Source of the DNA: Evernia prunastri
Lineage: Eukaryota > Ascomycota > Lecanoromycetes > Lecanorales > Parmeliaceae
Assembly: GCA_003184365.1 (NCBI GenBank)
Contig: NKYR01000008.1
Span: forward strand, 468,227-532,226
Length of the DNA: 64,000 nucleotides
Reading direction: 5' to 3'
A model generated the notes under the pieces. The model ran no database searches. It saw only the letters and a list, made by a program, of their open reading frames with translations, and was not told the DNA's origin. Position numbers and translations under genes: made by a program. Below are positions 1-10,224 of this stretch, piece after piece. The stretch's first letter is position 1. Every line of letters starts with the position of its first letter.

Positions 1-500
1 TCATGTTCTACCAAGTAAACGAGTTGATGACTGTCCACGGGGAATGCAGGAAATCCGGGACATTTGAGGTGGACGCCTCCCATATCGGCGAAAAATGCAT
101 GACGCATCGTCCAAGGTGAGCGTCGGAGTCGCGACAGGTTGTTCTGTGTCCGAGGAGTCTCTTTTGCTGATAAGACACTGCCCAAGGCCTCTCCCCATTC
201 TTTCTCAAGTCGGGCAAAATCCTCAACAGCTTGACAAGCAGATCTCCATTGCTCTGCAGCTACAGCTGTAAGGACTTCGGGAAAGAAAACGGTAAACAGC
301 ATCCAACGGGATTTCGCTTTGACCATCTCCCAGGGTCCTTCATATTCAGCGGGTACATTTAAGAAGAGCACGGACCAGGTGCACAATATGATAGTAGCTA
401 GACAGCTCTCGAGTATGTCAACCGTTCCCCGACCGTTGGGCTGGGGGATCCAACCATGCGACAACTGGGGAGCTGCCGTAGCCGTCGAATTATATGACAT
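1..500 (-). CDS. Uncharacterised fungal membrane protein, 5' part only
   Basis: The minus strand is open from an ATG at 500 to the window edge, giving about 166 residues with no stop. It starts MSYNSTATAAPQ and continues GWIPQPNGRGTVDIL, then two hydrophobic stretches (about residues 34-52 and 66-80). Near the end come HAFFADMGG and FPVDSHQLVYLV. From memory, the order GW.PQPNGRGT / hydrophobic segment / FADMGG / FP...QL.YLV is typical of a large family of uncharacterised fungal integral membrane proteins that carry further membrane segments downstream. The function is unknown. The gene is cut by the window edge. No intron is needed in the visible part. Confidence 0.75.
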   Translation of the reverse strand, partial: MSYNSTATAAPQLSHGWIPQPNGRGTVDILESCLATIILCTWSVLFLNVPAEYEGPWEMVKAKSRWMLFTVFFPEVLTAVAAEQWRSACQAVEDFARLEKEWGEALGSVLSAKETPRTQNNLSRLRRSPWTMRHAFFADMGGVHLKCPGFPAFPVDSHQLVYLVEH

Positions 501-1231
501 AAGCCGAACTGAAAATCTCATGAGACTTTACAAGACATGAGGTAGGCACGAAAGATTAAATATAATGGCATGAACCTAGGTATCACGTAGAAATATGTTG
601 TGATCTGAACTATTAGGCTTCGCGAAAAGAACCACGTTTTATAAGGGATTGGCTGAGCCTCATTACCAAAGGCCAGCAGTGCCCCCTGATTGGAAACCAC
701 TTCATGCAATGTAACACTTGCGGATGGCCTGCAGGGTTTAAAGACTTACAGAACCCCAGCTACTGTTTGGGAGCCGTGCACTCTATTCGGATTCGAAACA
801 CAGTACCTACTCCAGATGTCCAAAGAATGCGGCCACCAGCAGTATAATTGGTAACGCATGACGAATTGTTCCATTAGCTCACTCAAGAGGAGCATACCCA
901 CTCAAATTTTTGCTGAAGATCGGAGAGATTCAGCGGCACCAGACAAATTTGCAAAACCCTCCCACACCCACATGAGTATGTTAGTGCAGGAGGCATTGCC
1001 CAATTTTTTTTAGCGAACTTGAAAGGGAGGGTCGGAGCCGGAACCGACAGATCGCACCACCACACCGAGAGGCGCGTGTTCTCGCCCCTACAACATCTCC
1101 TGCGCTTAGCGGTCGTGGTGATCTAGTCCTCGACCAAGAATTCTCGTGGTCTTTTCATGATCTACATCTATTCTGTGGCGAGGATTCTGGCCGAGGTTCC
1201 AATTGAAGAGAAGAATTAGAGATGCTTCAAA
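501..1231. other. Intergenic, no supported gene
   Basis: This 731-bp stretch holds the 5' side of the minus-strand membrane protein and the 3' side of the DHCR24-like gene. Only short, non-coding-looking frames are present and I see no RNA gene. Confidence 0.5.
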
Positions 1232-2899
1232 TCATCTATTGATACCGAATCGATCACCCTCTCCAATCGACCTCCATGCTGATGATCTGGCCTGAAGGTA
1301 TGCACCGCTATCAATGGCCTTTTTTATACCATAGAGGCCACTGAAAGGCCATGTGCCGACAAGAGAGGAGCCTACAGGCGCATCCACTGCCCGTTTGTCT
1401 GCATCGATATCGTGCTTCACTTTCTCATAGACGCTTGGCAAGGAAGTCGCATTGTACTTTTCGCGCAATGCATCGTACCACTTCCGATCGTACATCTGCC
1501 AGAACTCATCCTCCGTATAATACGTTTGCGCATAAAGCCACTTCATCCCACCCAGCTCCCGCAGCTTCCGTTCAAGGTCGCGATTGGCTTGTATAAAGTC
1601 ATCTGGCCTAGGTGGACCAAATCCCCAGAGGCCAATGTTAAGCATAGGCTTCAGGCTGTGACCGTCCGCTTCCGTCTCGTTCACATGAGGATGCATGGTT
1701 GGCAGCTTATCCTGACGTAGAGGGCAAAGCCAGAGGGGATAGATACCGAAAACCTTGTCTGTATATTCAACGAATTGCTCCGCCGTTGAGAATGGCAACG
1801 CTAAATCCTGAATTATGCATTTCTTGGATTGTCCACTGGCGTGTAAAGCCGTGTACATCATACGCGTATGCACAAAATCATCAAGCCACCAGCGTGTATA
1901 GTCGTTAAAGGGCATTTTGAAGTAGTCGAAGGCGAGAGCCCCAACCCAGAAGCCGCCGCGGTCATATCGAAACAGATATTCAGCCATTGGAATCATCTCT
2001 GTGGTTGGGCCGTTGCTCTTCGTGATTGCGTCTTGTACATGAAGGTAGAACCAGGGATCCTTGGCGTCGCTGAAGCATTGAACGCGGGCGTTCTGAACGG
2101 GAACATTTGTCATCCGGCCAGTGATGACGGCGCCTTGGGTTTTCGAGTATAGAATACCATCCACATAGTCGAGCTCAGGATCCATTGTGAATCTTTCAAA
2201 CTTTTCTATAGCTTCAGCTACACTCGATACAGGGTGATAAACTGTCTCGACGTATTTCTTGGCTTCACGGAGCTGTAATTCGACCAAAGTTGTGACACCC
2301 AGACTACCCACAGCGCCAGCTGCACCATGAAAGAGGTCGGGCCTTTCATTCTCCGAGCATCTGACAACGTCCCCATTCGCAAGCACCATCTCGATATAAT
2401 TTATCGTTTGGTTGAAGAATCCATGCTTGAATGAACTGCTCTCTCCTGATGTTCCAGCATAACCGCCACCAGCTGTGATGCCAGGAAATTCCATCACCAC
2501 CGGCGGCACCAGTCCATGTTTTATTGTCTCCTCCACTAACCTATCCATGGGTACATTTGGCTCGACCAAAGCAGTCCGCCTTTCGGTGTTGACTTCGAGG
2601 ACGTGGGAGAGGGAGCTCGTGTCGACAATGTTTTTACGAGTGACGGTAGACTGCCGCGTACTGTTCGTCGAGCCATGGAAGATGCGGAACTTCTGCTTCC
2701 GGTCATAAAAATCTCTCACGCTGTCTGAGATGCGTTCGACGGCTTTGTCGTGGCTGTATGCAAACGCCCCTGCCTTCGCTGTGGAGAGGGCACGAATGCT
2801 TCTGAGACATCGTGGGAATGGATGTGGTGTCGGTTGCACTGGAAAAGATACCCTGACTGCCCGCGCATTGGCAACTCGTGCAAGTGTGTGGTGTCTCAT
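1232..2899 (-). CDS. FAD-linked oxidoreductase, DHCR24 (delta24-sterol reductase)-like
   Basis: A single open frame of 555 residues runs from an ATG at 2899. The core (roughly residues 65-250) looks like the FAD-binding PCMH domain of the DHCR24/Diminuto family: FRIFHGSTNSTR, LEVNTERRTALVEPNV, MEFPGITAGGGYAGTSGES, MVLANGDVV and HGAAGAVGSLGV. In animals and plants this family reduces the C24-25 double bond of sterol side chains using FAD and NADPH. Many filamentous fungi carry relatives whose substrate is not established, so the reaction here is inferred. Residues 1-45 are Arg/Ser/Pro-rich with almost no acidic residues, resembling a mitochondrial presequence rather than the membrane anchor of DHCR24. 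The length is close to that of the family (about 500-560). No in-frame Met lies near the domain border, so the long N-terminus is probably real. Confidence 0.8.
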   Translation of the reverse strand: MRHHTLARVANARAVRVSFPVQPTPHPFPRCLRSIRALSTAKAGAFAYSHDKAVERISDSVRDFYDRKQKFRIFHGSTNSTRQSTVTRKNIVDTSSLSHVLEVNTERRTALVEPNVPMDRLVEETIKHGLVPPVVMEFPGITAGGGYAGTSGESSSFKHGFFNQTINYIEMVLANGDVVRCSENERPDLFHGAAGAVGSLGVTTLVELQLREAKKYVETVYHPVSSVAEAIEKFERFTMDPELDYVDGILYSKTQGAVITGRMTNVPVQNARVQCFSDAKDPWFYLHVQDAITKSNGPTTEMIPMAEYLFRYDRGGFWVGALAFDYFKMPFNDYTRWWLDDFVHTRMMYTALHASGQSKKCIIQDLALPFSTAEQFVEYTDKVFGIYPLWLCPLRQDKLPTMHPHVNETEADGHSLKPMLNIGLWGFGPPRPDDFIQANRDLERKLRELGGMKWLYAQTYYTEDEFWQMYDRKWYDALREKYNATSLPSVYEKVKHDIDADKRAVDAPVGSSLVGTWPFSGLYGIKKAIDSGAYLQARSSAWRSIGEGDRFGINR

Positions 2900-4721
2900 A
2901 TATATCTAGGCTTAGTAAATGCTTGTCGACCCGGATTCGGTGCGAGGCTGCTTGCCTCAGTCTGGTTCTTCGGTTGCTTTGTTGAATAAAGAACACTAAG
3001 GAGTAAGGATAGCTACGATTACATGGAAAAGGTAGTGTAGAGATGTGCCAAGCCCACTAGTCCGGTAGGGCTGACTGCCATTGTTTTCAACTGCTTAGAC
3101 TCCTACTGCTCTTGTCGACCTCCTAGAAGATTAGACCACTTCACCTACCACTTTCTGAAACCTTGCATGCTGCTGACGGCCAGCGTATGGCCCTACACTT
3201 TTCTTGGCCGGCAGATCTTGACGCCTGGTAGAGCCTACGGACGCTACTTGTAAAGAGCTGGCGAGGGGGGGGCATGAGCTGGAGAACCTGGGGTAGCTGG
3301 TATTGAAGTGAAAGATGAGGCTACAAGTCAGAGTGGGACAAAGACAAAAAAGAATTGCCGGATATACTAGGCACTGGTGGTTGATACTGGAGGCAGAAGT
3401 GGAAAGAGGGAAGGGCCGGAAAGAACCCTGTAGGCGCAAGACAGGTTTCGGAGATGGACACCATCTCGAAAACGTATATCTGTAGTTGAAGGTGGGAGTG
3501 GAAAACATGCGGCCCGGCTGTTTTGGCTAGATCTGCACTTAGGAAAAATACCGTGAGGCGAACTAGTCATGTGAGAGCAGATGCGAGAGGAGCACGTACG
3601 GAGTGTGTGACTTCTGTTTAAGGGATATCTTTGTTAGCTTCCCCAAGCACGGCTGGGTACGAAGAGATGAACCAAGGCTCCTGAGTCGAAACTTGGTACA
3701 CGGACTCCCTTGTTGCAGACGAACATGTTCCTCATCAGACAATAGAGTCACCTCGGCGGCTTCCACTTGTACAGCTCGCACACAGCGCCACCCTGCTATC
3801 AAGTCTGAGGACATACAAGCTTCCGATGCAATCCTCGCTCAATACGAAAACCCCAACGCCATCTTATACGCCAATATCCTCTGCCGTATTATTCAAGTCG
3901 CCCATTGCTTTGCTGTTCCTGCTTTTCTGACTGCCAGGCCGTGATGATGGGATTTGATCGTAATAGCCAGGACCACAGTCCACACCGGCGGTGCCGACAA
4001 ATTTTCCAAGCTCGCAGTCACCAAGCCAGCCAGCATTTATTACTTGAACATGGGACCAGTCGAACTAGTCCAGATGGTACAATGAAGGCGGCGTTTCATT
4101 GACAATGCTTCGTCCGAGGTGTGGGAAGAGGGTAAGAAAAGTTTGGCTTAGCTCTTTCGCGGCACAGGCGACAATGGAATATGAAACATATTGAAGGGAA
4201 CAAGACTACCTTAGAAGCATGAAACTTATGCAAAGCGATGTTCTCGAGTGATGTTCGAGTAAGCTGGGGGCCTTTCTCTTTCGTAAAATACTGATTAGTA
4301 ACTTACGCATTTCTGTTTTCAGACTCGGTTTCTCTATGTATTTTCTCCACGTTAGGAATTCAACCATTGAGTGAAGAGCCAAGGTCGTTGATAGGGATAC
4401 TAGGCAGATAGGTATTTATAGGACCTGATGGTAGCTATAAGTACTTGACGAGGGAACCGCGTATTGTTACGCTTTAGATGCTAGTGCTTTCACTAATTGT
4501 GGCCCCCAACTCGTCGATGAGTGAAGTGAGGGGTCGGGCTACGACTCTCTCTAATAGACATCGAACATCGACGGACATTTACATGAACTCGCTGTATAGC
4601 TGTCCTAGCGCTGGATCACTCTCCAGACTTGCTAGTCTTCATTTCTTGGTCTAAGCCGCAAGAGGACTGCATAAAAGTCTGTCACCCCTGTCAGGACAAT
4701 ATCCTTCCAGACTCTTCAAGC
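2900..4721. other. Intergenic, 1.8 kb, no supported gene
   Basis: This is the shared 5' side of the divergent DHCR24-like and HET genes. A minus-strand frame at 3131-3508 and a plus-strand frame at 3603-3944 are present but have no recognisable motif and no clear splice context. I see no RNA gene and no transposon ends. Confidence 0.4.
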
Positions 4722-7250
4722 ATGGAGCATCTCCCAACTGTCCCAGATCGAACAGACCAAGGCCTTGAAACAGTCCCTTTTGTGTGCGAAAAGCAATACG
4801 ACGAGGGTCCCTTCTTGACTTATCCAATCAGAGAGGGTAAACTTCATATCGTACCTGATTCGAGTGTGGTGCTAGAAAAGGCTGTACCCATCTGGCAGCA
4901 CGAAAAGCTTCACCCAACTCCGAACAAGGAATTTGAAGCCTTTTGCCAAACATGGCTCTTCTTTGGCTTGATCCACGAACTGCTGGGCAACAGCTGTGAG
5001 TCGGCGGACTTCGTGCGGCTGAATGAAAACGATGATAGTAGAACCATATCGACGTCGCGGCTCCCTGGACTGGTCGAACAATGGGTCAAGAGCGTTGAGG
5101 ATGGCTCGTCTACCATGACCTATGAGCATGTTGCGAAATGCCTGCGTTTGACTTTTGAGACTTTGTGGGCAGCCGGACCTGAATTCGATTTGAGGGTCAA
5201 GCTCTGCATTGCGTCCGTAGGCGAGTTTATCAAATTCGCGGCCAACAAAGCCTTTGGGATTGAAGATGAGGTTTCGGACAACAAATGCCCCAATTCATGG
5301 CATAAACTTCTCGAAGACACCTTCTGGGTCGAGCGGTTCAGTAGGTCAGGTTGGTGTCCAAGCCAAGTGGATATTTTACTACGCTCATCGACATCACTAT
5401 CATTACAATCATTGTATTTCTTTGCTTCCATGCACGATTCCATATTAGCTGGACGTCACCGGCTATGTGACTATCGCAAGTGCGTCGCCTATCACACAGA
5501 TCCTGAGGATTACATAACCCAGCATGTAAATTCAGACTGTCCATGCAAGGACTTGCATGTCGATATGCCAAGTCTAGATGCTGTCTTGAAAACAGGAGGG
5601 CTTCCGCTCTTGCGTATCCGCGAAGCAGAGACGCTGGACCAGCTCGTTGTGGAGATAGTAGACTCTCAGCCGGACACTCGCTATCTTGCTCTGTCCCATG
5701 TATGGGCGGATGGATTGGGCAATGCCAAGGCCAATGCTCTACCTCGATGTCAGCTACTCCGTCTGAGCAAACTCACTCAGTCTCTGAAGGCGAACCTGAA
5801 TGCACAGGAAGCTCAGACCGAACTCCTGTTCTGGTGTGATACATTATGCTGCCCGGTAACTCCAGGACCAGGCAAAGATCGAGTTCTGTCACAGATGAGA
5901 AATATCTACGAACGAGCCACGTGCGTTCTGGTTCTGGACAAATCTATGGTACTTTACGAAAGCAAGTCTATGGGTCTAGAAGAGGCCTGTGCCAGGATCC
6001 TCAGTTCAGGGTGGATGCGTCGGCTATGGACCTTGCAAGAGGGCGCTTTGCCTGCAGGTAGAGGACGCCTGTGGTTTCAATTTCGGGACCAAGCACTCCA
6101 CTTTGATACTCTGTGGCAACAGATAAAGAGTTTGTTTAACGTCGACTTGTGTCGGAAAAATCTAGCTGGTATCATGATAATGCGGCTGGGGATTTTGACA
6201 GCTTTCTATCACGACAGCTCCAAAGACCCAGGTGCTGACCTTGCTACAGTGGACGTCGCCCTTGAACATAGATCAGTCAGTGTCTCTTCAGACGAACCCT
6301 TACTGCTCGGCTCCATGTTCGGCCTTGATATTGCTAGAATCCTGGATGAGTCTATTGAAACCCGGATGCACAGAATGTGGTCTTTAATGTCTGCCGCTGC
6401 TCGTGGGGTACCTAAAGATATCATATTCCGTCTTGGACCTAGACTTGGAGAAAAAGGTTATAGATGGGCGCCGTCCACAATGATGTACCACGAAGATACT
6501 AACGCAGTCTTACAATTGATACAGAAGGGAGATAACCATGGAATTCTAACTCAGCACGGTCTCAAGGTCCGGCTCCCGGGCTACCAAATCTTGTTCCCAC
6601 AACGCCCATTCTGGTTGCCTGCCACACCATGGGGTATTAGTCTGGCTGAGAACATGTTTTGGATGAGAGACGATGAAGCACGTTGGTATCTTGTAGCTCG
6701 ACGATGGCCCAACGCAGAGGGCGACTACTTATCCACGGATAAATTCAGCAGTGCGATGCGAAGTAGTACGAATTTGTGGGTCACGTTTCTCGAAACTCGA
6801 GTCCAAGCCCGGACGGATGGCGGCCAACACACGAGCACTGCACTCTTGACCAGACTGATTGAAGAGACCTCCGGTGTGAAGTACGTCCAGTCATACATGC
6901 ACATCCACGTGGGTCCGGCCCGACAATCTATCAACCAGATGTTCGAAGCTGCGTATGGATGCGCGCAGAAGCTAGCCGAGAGCGCTCCAGCGCAACAGCT
7001 GGCGAATATGAGCGAAGATGGAATAGACATGCAATCGCCGGAGTACAAAGCCGCATTTGAAGCTCTCGAGCCGGAAATCTTCCGTGTTGCTGCGAACGGG
7101 GAGAATGACCGTGCAATGGCTACTGCGAGACAATTATCCGGCAAAGACAACGACACGTATTTTGGAGCTACAGTTGCGAGTATATTCATTGGGAATTATG
7201 CTATCATGGGTGCTAAGATCCGCAATGATCAGCAATGGTGTATCGACTAA
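4722..7250 (+). CDS. Heterokaryon-incompatibility (HET) domain protein
   Basis: An intronless gene of 842 residues starts at the ATG at 4722 (MEHLPTVPDRTD). The open frame extends further 5' but has no earlier ATG. The HET domain starts near residue 318 with YLALSHVWADGLGN and continues through FWCDTLCCPV, RNIYERATCVLVLD (about 393) and GWMRRLWTLQEG (about 428). These match the conserved HET blocks in order. About 300 residues precede the domain and about 390 follow it, as in the large SHVWxDGLGN-type HET proteins. In model fungi some HET proteins trigger cell death when incompatible hyphae fuse. Whether this one is an active allorecognition factor cannot be told, because HET families are large. 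No NACHT, ankyrin or WD repeats are visible, and no signal peptide. Confidence 0.9.
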   Translation: MEHLPTVPDRTDQGLETVPFVCEKQYDEGPFLTYPIREGKLHIVPDSSVVLEKAVPIWQHEKLHPTPNKEFEAFCQTWLFFGLIHELLGNSCESADFVRLNENDDSRTISTSRLPGLVEQWVKSVEDGSSTMTYEHVAKCLRLTFETLWAAGPEFDLRVKLCIASVGEFIKFAANKAFGIEDEVSDNKCPNSWHKLLEDTFWVERFSRSGWCPSQVDILLRSSTSLSLQSLYFFASMHDSILAGRHRLCDYRKCVAYHTDPEDYITQHVNSDCPCKDLHVDMPSLDAVLKTGGLPLLRIREAETLDQLVVEIVDSQPDTRYLALSHVWADGLGNAKANALPRCQLLRLSKLTQSLKANLNAQEAQTELLFWCDTLCCPVTPGPGKDRVLSQMRNIYERATCVLVLDKSMVLYESKSMGLEEACARILSSGWMRRLWTLQEGALPAGRGRLWFQFRDQALHFDTLWQQIKSLFNVDLCRKNLAGIMIMRLGILTAFYHDSSKDPGADLATVDVALEHRSVSVSSDEPLLLGSMFGLDIARILDESIETRMHRMWSLMSAAARGVPKDIIFRLGPRLGEKGYRWAPSTMMYHEDTNAVLQLIQKGDNHGILTQHGLKVRLPGYQILFPQRPFWLPATPWGISLAENMFWMRDDEARWYLVARRWPNAEGDYLSTDKFSSAMRSSTNLWVTFLETRVQARTDGGQHTSTALLTRLIEETSGVKYVQSYMHIHVGPARQSINQMFEAAYGCAQKLAESAPAQQLANMSEDGIDMQSPEYKAAFEALEPEIFRVAANGENDRAMATARQLSGKDNDTYFGATVASIFIGNYAIMGAKIRNDQQWCID

Positions 7251-7597
7251 GTATCGCTGATGCTTCCGGACGAGTGTCGAAAAGCTATTGATGGCTGCAT
7301 GTGGCAGGTCTGTAACCTAGAGACTCCTTCGCAGGTCTATGAGGCTTCATACCGCGGACCGTGGGAAAGCGGCGCTTCACACTTATAAAGTCGTCAAGTC
7401 GGATCTTAGTCTGAACGTTTCTGTGCTCGCCTATCATGCGGGGTAACTGCCACTGTCACCTGGCCTTACAAATGCGGTTACTTTCATCCACTCGTCAAGT
7501 GGGCTTCCCTTTCTCCCCTTCATCTCTCCTTCTTCTGATGCTGCAGTATCTAGACAGCACCTTCGTACAATAAACTTGTATCAATACGTGAGGAAAC
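7251..7597. other. Short intergenic stretch
   Basis: 347 bp between the HET gene and the downstream gene. The second half (7480-7545) is rich in CT, as is common upstream of fungal start codons. Nothing else is recognised. Confidence 0.4.
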
Positions 7598-8733
7598 ATG
7601 AATCATGGTGAGTCACAAAGCCGCAGGATTCCTTCTCTTGCAGAAACTGATGTGGAAACTTAGTGTTACCACATCCAACAGACCGGTACCCCGTAAGCTT
7701 CTCAGATATATGGTATGCTATGGATGTCCGGAAACGTGCTGTGTTCTTGGAAGACGTCATCTGGAAAACCGATCTGAGCATTGAGAGGCTGAACGCACAT
7801 TTCGGCGAGCTCCACCGTTTCAAACCGAACTGGTTGTCCCGCAGGCTGATCGGCTGTTCGATGCCGGTGTTTCGAAACTACATCAAGATACTCTTGTTCA
7901 GCCGAGCGACTGCTTTTAGCCACGACACTCTTTCGCCAGTCGCGGAAAATGAACACACTGCCACGACCGTGGAGATGGAAACTCATGCGGTGCCACTTCA
8001 AGCGAGTGACGATCCATCGGCCAAGCCTGGTACCTACGAACTGGGTATCTCATGCAAAAAGCGGGAGTCAGATACCCTGGCCTTCCCCACCCCTTCTGCA
8101 GATGCGCACAATCCGGCAAATCCAGAGCTTACCCAACTTGTGCACAGTCTGCCTCCCGAGCTGTTCGGGAAAGTGCTGCAGGAGTTCCTCCACGCGGTTT
8201 TCAGGCCACGGAGAATTTACGTCGGTGCCGAACCTCTGAATCTTCAAGTGCTCGGAGGGTTGAACCGGGCAATGTACGCGAAGCATCGGAGCACATTCCT
8301 GTCCGAGAGCATCTGGGTCTTCGGACAAGGCGGCTACCAGGAGACGATCGGCCTGTTGCACATGATGCCGGCTTCCCTGTTGACATCCATAAAGAAGATC
8401 GAAGTAAGGTTCACGAGGCACGACTACAAGGAACCCTCACCCGAACACTTTTACTCTCTTTTTCGCAAAACGGCACCCGCGAACGACGACCCGCTCAATT
8501 CCCTTATGGATTACATCAGAAAGAGCGCCAATGCCAAATCTCACCTCATGCAGATCTGGCTCAGAAAGCTCGATCATTTACTGTCACTTAAACTTGACGA
8601 GCTGGTCCTCGATTTCAAAGACGCTTACGGACCGGACGGGGAGTTTGTCGGGAGGAGGTTCACAGGTATTGCGAACAGTAACCCCAGACATACCTCGGCG
8701 ACGGTCACTGTCTTGGGCATGAAAGATCGCTGA
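7598..8733 (+). CDS. Hypothetical protein with F-box-like segment
   Basis: I propose two exons: 7598-7607 (ATGAATCATG) and 7664-8733, separated by a 56-nt intron with donor GTGAGT, a CTGAT branch site and acceptor TTAG. Splicing joins M-N-H to VLPHPTDRYP in frame and gives 359 residues. Without the intron the first ATG is at 7720. In the middle, LVHSLPPELFGKVLQEFL followed by QVLGGLNRAMYAKHRSTFLS resembles the start of an F-box-like or leucine-rich fungal protein, where LPxEL-type helices are common. That similarity is weak, and no repeat array follows. The C-terminal third is rich in Leu and charged residues. The function is unknown. Confidence 0.6.
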
Positions 8734-10224
8734 CTTGGCGAAAAGAGGCCTGAGAGGGTATCGGCGCTTTAGAGCCCTCTGTTAATGAACCAAGATGTCA
8801 CCAAGAGAGGCTCAGGAGCCTTATTAAACAGGATAGCGCAAATGGAGAACGGGAATCTTTTGAGCGGTGGTATGGTGATGTGCGAGGATGTCGACACTGT
8901 AGGAAGCAAGGATCTCGAACACGTGGGAGCATCGCCCATGATATATTCAGTTGAGGAGTTGGTTGTGCCTGTTGGGAGCATTGTCTTTCGTTGTACACGA
9001 AACGAATCGCCAGTGATGGACTATGGGTATCGTTTCAAGCGAGAACGAACCTTCCGTCAGAGTCTCGAAAATAAGTACATCATGAACAAACCCGAAAATA
9101 CGAAAGAGCACTCGTTCTCAAACCTCAGACAAGAGCAGGTCAGAATATTCATATTTTAACACTTTTCACTTCAGCAAATAACAATTTGATTAACGATCAC
9201 AGATTGCGTATACGTAGCATTGTAATCTTCTTTCTAAGTCAAAATTCAAAGTCTTCTTTCTTAACAGAGTCTTATCTGTTGTTTATTCTATACATATCAT
9301 AACACAGTGTCACTGCTTTATCATTATCACGTTCAGTCGAAACCCTGAGAGTAAAAATTAATTGGATTCGTCCCGTCACACTATACTTTCCTTTTGCCTT
9401 ATTGTCGCCGGGAAGGATGAGAGCTGCCAACAGAGTCGACTAGTCAAATTCGATCCAGGCTCATTCTCTGTCCTGACCTGGAGGTCTCGGCAGTGGAAGA
9501 TGGTCCGGAGCACCTAGCTGCGAATTTCGTGAGCGCCGGTTCCTGCACTGTACGTGTATTCATTGTGTTCGTTGCGTTCCTATAGAGCGTACCTAGAGTA
9601 CCTTGGTGTCAATCCTCTTCGATCGTATGTAAAGATTTACGTTTCATGACGATCGTGGCGGTAAGCCGCTTGTTTCATAACCAAGTGGAAGGAAAGTTGG
9701 TCGTTATTAATTACTAACGAGCAGCGTGGCAATGCCTTGGAAATTATGACTCCTTACCTCCTTGATACTTTGACTGATGAATCCCTTTATTTCGTAGCCG
9801 GAATACTTTAGAGCACTAGAGTAAGGTACTTTATCATGATTGGCGGATCGGAGGTCCGCCCGCCACTCCAAACTTAAAAAGTACATTACGACATGGGATT
9901 TGGGAATCGCCGATGTAAGATCCCTATGGTAGGTAGAAAGTACCTTACCCCAGATACCTACCTTATAATATACTATACCACAATACCACCATACCTTACT
10001 TTACCAAGCATACCAGAATTGACGTCACGGCTTCCCCCATCACTTTGCTGAAATGGCGGGCTTTCGCTCGGTTTTCTATGCCAAGCTATGTATTCACGTA
10101 TCCCACATATCCTTTGATGCTACCTTCGTACATTTTTGCGCATCCTTAAGCAACCTCATCATCCTTGGAGGTAGGTGCTAAAGATACTGATATCATCACT
10201 CTTCCTTGCTCTCCATCATCCCCC
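8734..10224. other. Intergenic, AT-rich, with one doubtful small ORF
   Basis: An ATG-initiated frame of 124 codons lies at 8785-9159 on the plus strand (MNQDVTKRGSGALL). It has no recognised domain and I do not count it as a gene. From 9160 the sequence is AT-rich. Near 9929-10015 it becomes a dense run of GGTA/TACC words directly upstream of the Zn2Cys6 gene. Confidence 0.35.
9929..10015. promoter_or_regulatory. GGTA/TACC-rich upstream tract
   Basis: About 210 bp upstream of the start codon at 10225 lies GGTAGGTAGAAAGTACCTTA, followed by many TACC/ATACC words and the AT-rich core TTATAATATACTATA. Similar AGGTA/TACCT clusters occur in four other intergenic regions of this window. A role as a promoter element is an inference from position only. 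Confidence 0.3.

Noticed and set aside
786..800. TTCGAATCC-like word (minus strand) as a tRNA B box
   Set aside because: No matching A box or foldable cloverleaf nearby.
8785..9159. 124-codon ATG frame
   Set aside because: No motif and AT-rich surroundings; not enough to call a gene.
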